Source: Dermatophagoides farinae
Lineage: Eukaryota; Arthropoda; Arachnida; Sarcoptiformes; Pyroglyphidae
Reading direction: 5' to 3'
Length of the DNA stretch: 64,000 nt
Assembly: GCF_024713945.1 (NCBI RefSeq)
Contig: NC_134679.1
Location: forward strand, 6,267,001 to 6,331,000
The notes under the pieces were generated by a model, which was not told the origin of the DNA, did not search any database, and was given only the letters and a program-made list of their open reading frames with translations. A program made the position numbers and the translations under genes. Positions 60,501 through 64,000 of this stretch are shown here, one piece after another; position 1 is the stretch's first letter, and the number at the start of each line of letters is the position of its first letter.

Positions 60501-63351
60501 GCTAAGAAAATAAAACAAAACAAATTAGGTTCAAGTTCATCGATCAAAAGAAAACATTAGCAACAAGCAAAAAGAGAAAGAAAAACAATTAATTCAAAAT
60601 GAATACCCGGTGGTAACATTAGCCCAGATCCAAGTTTCCGGAAAAGTTTTTCGTAAAACGATTCGTGGTTCGAATTTCGGGGTTATTTTGAAATCAGGTG
60701 GCTGCAATCGATCTTCAAGTATTGTATCGTCCAATTTAATTGCAGCTAATGGCTTTGGATCTATGCAAAAAATATAGTTTTCAATGATCCAAACCGGTAA
60801 TTTGCAATCCTTACCTGGACGTCTTTGATTATTGACAATAACACCACCATCAGCAGTGAAAAAGATTCGTTTTCCTAATCCTGTGCGAAAATTTGGGCAT
60901 TGACAAACAAACACAAATACACAACATGACAACAACAAGGGACAATAAATTAAGGCAACAAAGAGAATTGAAAGAGCGAAAAGCAAAGAATGATGGATAA
61001 AAAGAGAAACCTACTCAGAGGTTAAATTAGACCAGATCCATGTTTCTGGAAATTTTTTCCTTAATTTGGTCACAGATTTTGATTTCCGAGATGGATTAGT
61101 AGAACTTTTTTTAAACACACGATCGGCCATAATCAATTCTTCAGATTCTCCCATATTATTGGAACTTTCGAAATTTGCCGAACCTAATCTTGTAAAACTA
61201 GCGGATGCTGCCATTGGCATTGCGAAATATACTACAAGGAAATTTTGGAGGCAAAAAGGAAATATTTCATGCAATGATAATAGCATTGGAACTTACTTTT
61301 GTGTTCGTAACGATGAACTAGACTATTGGTCAATATGACCACACCAGAATCAGCGAATATTTCTGCAGCAGTTGTAGCGCCCGACCATAGCCAATATCTA
61401 GCCCAAGGATAATAGCCACCATTGGATTGTCTACTACCCGAATCATATGATTCTAATTCATTGAGGACGTCTTGTTGCGTTATGTCGAAACCAGATTTGA
61501 GTAATAGAACACTTTGATCGACACCTAATAATCCAACGTAGGCGGATGGCTTTGTTCGCACCTGTATGTCAACCATACCACCGGGTTTCGTTTGATTTAC
61601 ATTCGATGAAATCGATACCGGTGTTTTGAATGTGCCATCCACATTAAAACTGAGAGAATCGGCTACTATTTCCTTGTTTTCATCACGAATATAATAGACT
61701 AGAAGACGAGCTCTTGGTGTCATACGATGATTTATTGTAATGACAATCTGTTCGGTTGTTCGTCTACGAATTGATCGAACGTTTCGAGCCAATACCAGGT
61801 CACCTTTGGCCATAACTTCGTAAACAAGATTATCGAATGGTTCGGTTGCATTCACGATGAATGTAATTTCGTCGCCAACACGAACTGGTTTCTGGTTGAA
61901 AATACTACTATCCTCTTGATCCTGTTGTTTTTGAATCACCTGGATAAAATTCATCGATGGTGATTGTGCCATATTGATCGATTCAAGGAAATAGGTTTGG
62001 CCACGAAATTCGGCACGCAATCCAATAACACCAATCTTTTCCGTATCTTTGGGTGGATATAGATCAATTTGAGTGATACCATTGTATGGTACTTTTTCTA
62101 TGGTATTATTCCAATGATTTTCGTTATATGAATAACCATAACGAAGAATAACTGGTGGACCATCGTTATCGACTGGTGTGTCATCTTGATAGGCAACTTT
62201 AAGAAAAGCGGTATATTTCAATCCAGGTTTGAATGTTTTAGATGTTTTGATCATTTCAACTTTGACCTCTTTATGATAGATTTTCATCACCGATGATTTA
62301 TTATATTTTCGTCCGGTCAACGTCTCTTCGACCAGTGCAAAGAATTCGATTTCACGTTCAAAGAAGTCAGATTTAAGATTTAAATCACGGACTATATTGA
62401 CTGGAATGTCTATTTTGCCATCGGCTTCAAGACGTAATTTTGTTTGATATTGTTCCAACGGACGAAATGATATAGCTGCATGGCGAATTCGTGGTTGTAC
62501 AGTGAGGGTGGCATCACCACGAACTGGCTTTCCATAAGTATATGTGGCCTTCACAGTGGCCACAACATCCGAACGATTGTAGGTGGCATACGGTGGTAGC
62601 AATACATCCACTGAAAATGTGGGTAGCACATATTCAGCAACGGAAAACTTTTTCTCTGATTTCTGTCCACCGGCAACTTCGACAATAATGGTCCAATCGC
62701 CCAATGGTGGCTGATCGGAAAGAGCAAATTGTTCGGAAACAACGCCACGATGAGTAAATATACGTTTCCATTGTTTGATAAGATTATCTTTTGGATCCTG
62801 TATCAAATACAATGTTATATTGCATGTTATTTTTTTTATTTTAAACCACTTACTTTAATAAAAATATCCAAACTACCAGCCAGATTCGGTATCAATGATG
62901 GATTTACAATAATGGCGCGAAATCGAACAGTTTGTCCAGGTTTATAGACGGCTTTATCCGTCTGAACAAATATCGAATATGATTTTGAATCAAATTCCAA
63001 ATCAGTTTCATTAGCGAATTCGTATCGTGGTTCACCATCGGTTCGACCTTTGATGATTAATTTATAGTTTCCTTTGGCCCATTCACCAATCTCTAAATTA
63101 AGAATTCGTGATTCATATGGTCGAACAATGACTGTAGTATCGATTCGATTGAAATTCGATTGAGTGGATGGGCCACTGATGCTCACATCGAATGATGCTG
63201 ATTGTGTTGTATTTTCTAGCTGAATACTGAGATGATAATCTGAATTTGGACGTAATTTCGATGGAGCAACCACCGTATAAACCGGATCTGATGCATATGG
63301 CTTCAATATGGATAGAAAAATTAAAATAACAAAAATAAAATGGGCCCACAT
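57556..63351 (-). CDS. Tep: CD109/alpha-2-macroglobulin-like thioester protein (TEP), GPI-anchored form
   Basis: An innate-immune or protease-trapping thioester protein. Exons in coding order: 63351-62854, 62797-61297, then either 61231-61015 (bait A) or 60880-60815 plus 60760-60607 (bait B), then 60501-60384, 60319-58509, 58445-58283, 58222-58079, 57810-57556. This gives 1568 (A) or 1569 (B) residues. A signal peptide (WAHFIFVILIFLSIL) is followed by macroglobulin domains. The bait region ends in RKKFPETWIW or RKTFPETWIW. Then come SIPDTITSWYVSAF, the thioester PYGCGEQNM (59747-59761), the terpenoid-fold TED domain, and a receptor-binding domain with VTIYDYY. The last exon carries a Cys cluster (FCDICPQNEIECRARC) and a hydrophobic tail (NGSSILIINAIIIAFSSTIF), matching the CD109 GPI tail. 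If the last intron is kept, exon 58222 runs to a stop at 57962 with a Ser/Thr-rich soluble tail. Confidence 0.9.
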
Positions 63352-64000
63352 TTTGGACCAATTGGATTTGTTGTTGTTGTTGTTGTTCGATGAATTCAAT
63401 GAATGAGACAATTTAAGTGATGATGAAAAAAAAAAATGTTGAACGAATTTATATGGAACACTGGATCTTCGATTATTATTTCGAATATCCGTTGCAACCA
63501 TTGAATGAATGAATGATGAATCAATGATCAATAACAATTAGTCATTACTATGATGGCACAAATATATATATGATTGTTTATCATCAGAACAAAAAAAAAA
63601 TAATCATCAACAAATGAATGATGAACTATTATTGGAAATCTAATCTTGAAGAAATTTGATGATGAGTTGGATGAGTTTTATTCTCTATTTGTATAATTGG
63701 CAATATATTTATCAATCAAGCCATTTGTAGATTTTTAATCATCATCATCATCATTTTTTATATTTTTAACACATATGCAAACATGTGAAACTATTATATG
63801 TGGGCAAAACCAATATATTGTCTTGTTTTCATTATGCGCTTGAATGAATTTAACTTTTTTTTCTGTTTGATGAAAATAGTCAATATAGAAAATATGATGC
63901 TGTTTGTCGAAAAGGAATCAATCAATCAATCAATCAATTTATATGCTTATTACTATTATTATTGTCAACATGGCAAGGTCGTTACCATAACCCAGAAAAC
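63352..64000. other. upstream region of the thioester gene
   Basis: The frame is open above the chosen start to an ATG at 63537, but only the start at 63351 gives a signal peptide, so this is probably leader. TATA-like ATATATATA lies at about 63562-63571. Beyond that, CAT/ATG and CAAT repeats only. Confidence 0.45.

Noticed and set aside
1-64000. tRNA, rRNA or other structured RNA genes
   Set aside because: I looked for T-loop (GGTTCGAAT-type) and box motifs. The few hits (about 54490 and 60668) lie inside coding exons and lack cloverleaf context.

Overview
The window is nuclear DNA of a small-genome arthropod, most likely an astigmatid (house-dust or scab) mite. It is AT-rich and full of CA/TG, CAA/TTG, ATG/CAT and poly-A/T tracts. 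Introns are mostly 50-120 bp with GT..AG ends, and the proteins are recognisably animal (complexin, LDB/Chip, rhotekin, TEP/CD109). The species assignment is inference from composition, gene structure and protein character. All exon joins below were made by hand from splice consensus, reading phase and family similarity.

Layout. 2.6-10.4 kb: four plus-strand genes packed closely: a long-chain acyl-CoA synthetase (ACSL3/4 type), an RGS12/14 (loco)-like regulator, a small zinc-ribbon protein resembling C18orf21/RMP24, and a DUF2828 (TROVE/vWA) protein of a kind unusual in animals. 11-13.2 kb: LDB/Chip on the minus strand. 17.3-22 kb: two tandem complexin genes. 25.6-29 kb: an unrecognised membrane-protein candidate and rhotekin. 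29-34.7 kb: mostly simple repeats, with one convincing orphan exon beneath an NRF1-like palindrome. 35-51.4 kb: a gene-dense block of PEX19, TMX3, cytosolic TrpRS, a Gly/Tyr-rich secreted protein, tubulin cofactor D, Golgi alpha-mannosidase II (with one apparent frame break) and a His-rich four-helix membrane protein. 51.5-54.2 kb: a nest of dead mobile elements, with Helitron remnants on both sides of a broken Ty3/Gypsy-type fragment. 54.4-63.4 kb: SPT3, mitochondrial bL9 and a CD109-like thioester protein.

The most interesting locus is the thioester protein. Reading phase alone shows that two alternative bait-region blocks must be mutually exclusive. Its 3' end can give either a GPI-anchored protein (intron removed) or a secreted one (intron read through). 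Next in interest are the tandem complexins, which carry different prenylation boxes and differ by one intron, and the DUF2828 gene, which may have been acquired horizontally. The remaining genes are mostly housekeeping: lipid activation, peroxisome biogenesis, ER redox folding, tRNA charging, tubulin folding, Golgi glycan trimming, SAGA transcription and mitochondrial translation. They share short divergent or convergent intergenic gaps rather than one pathway.
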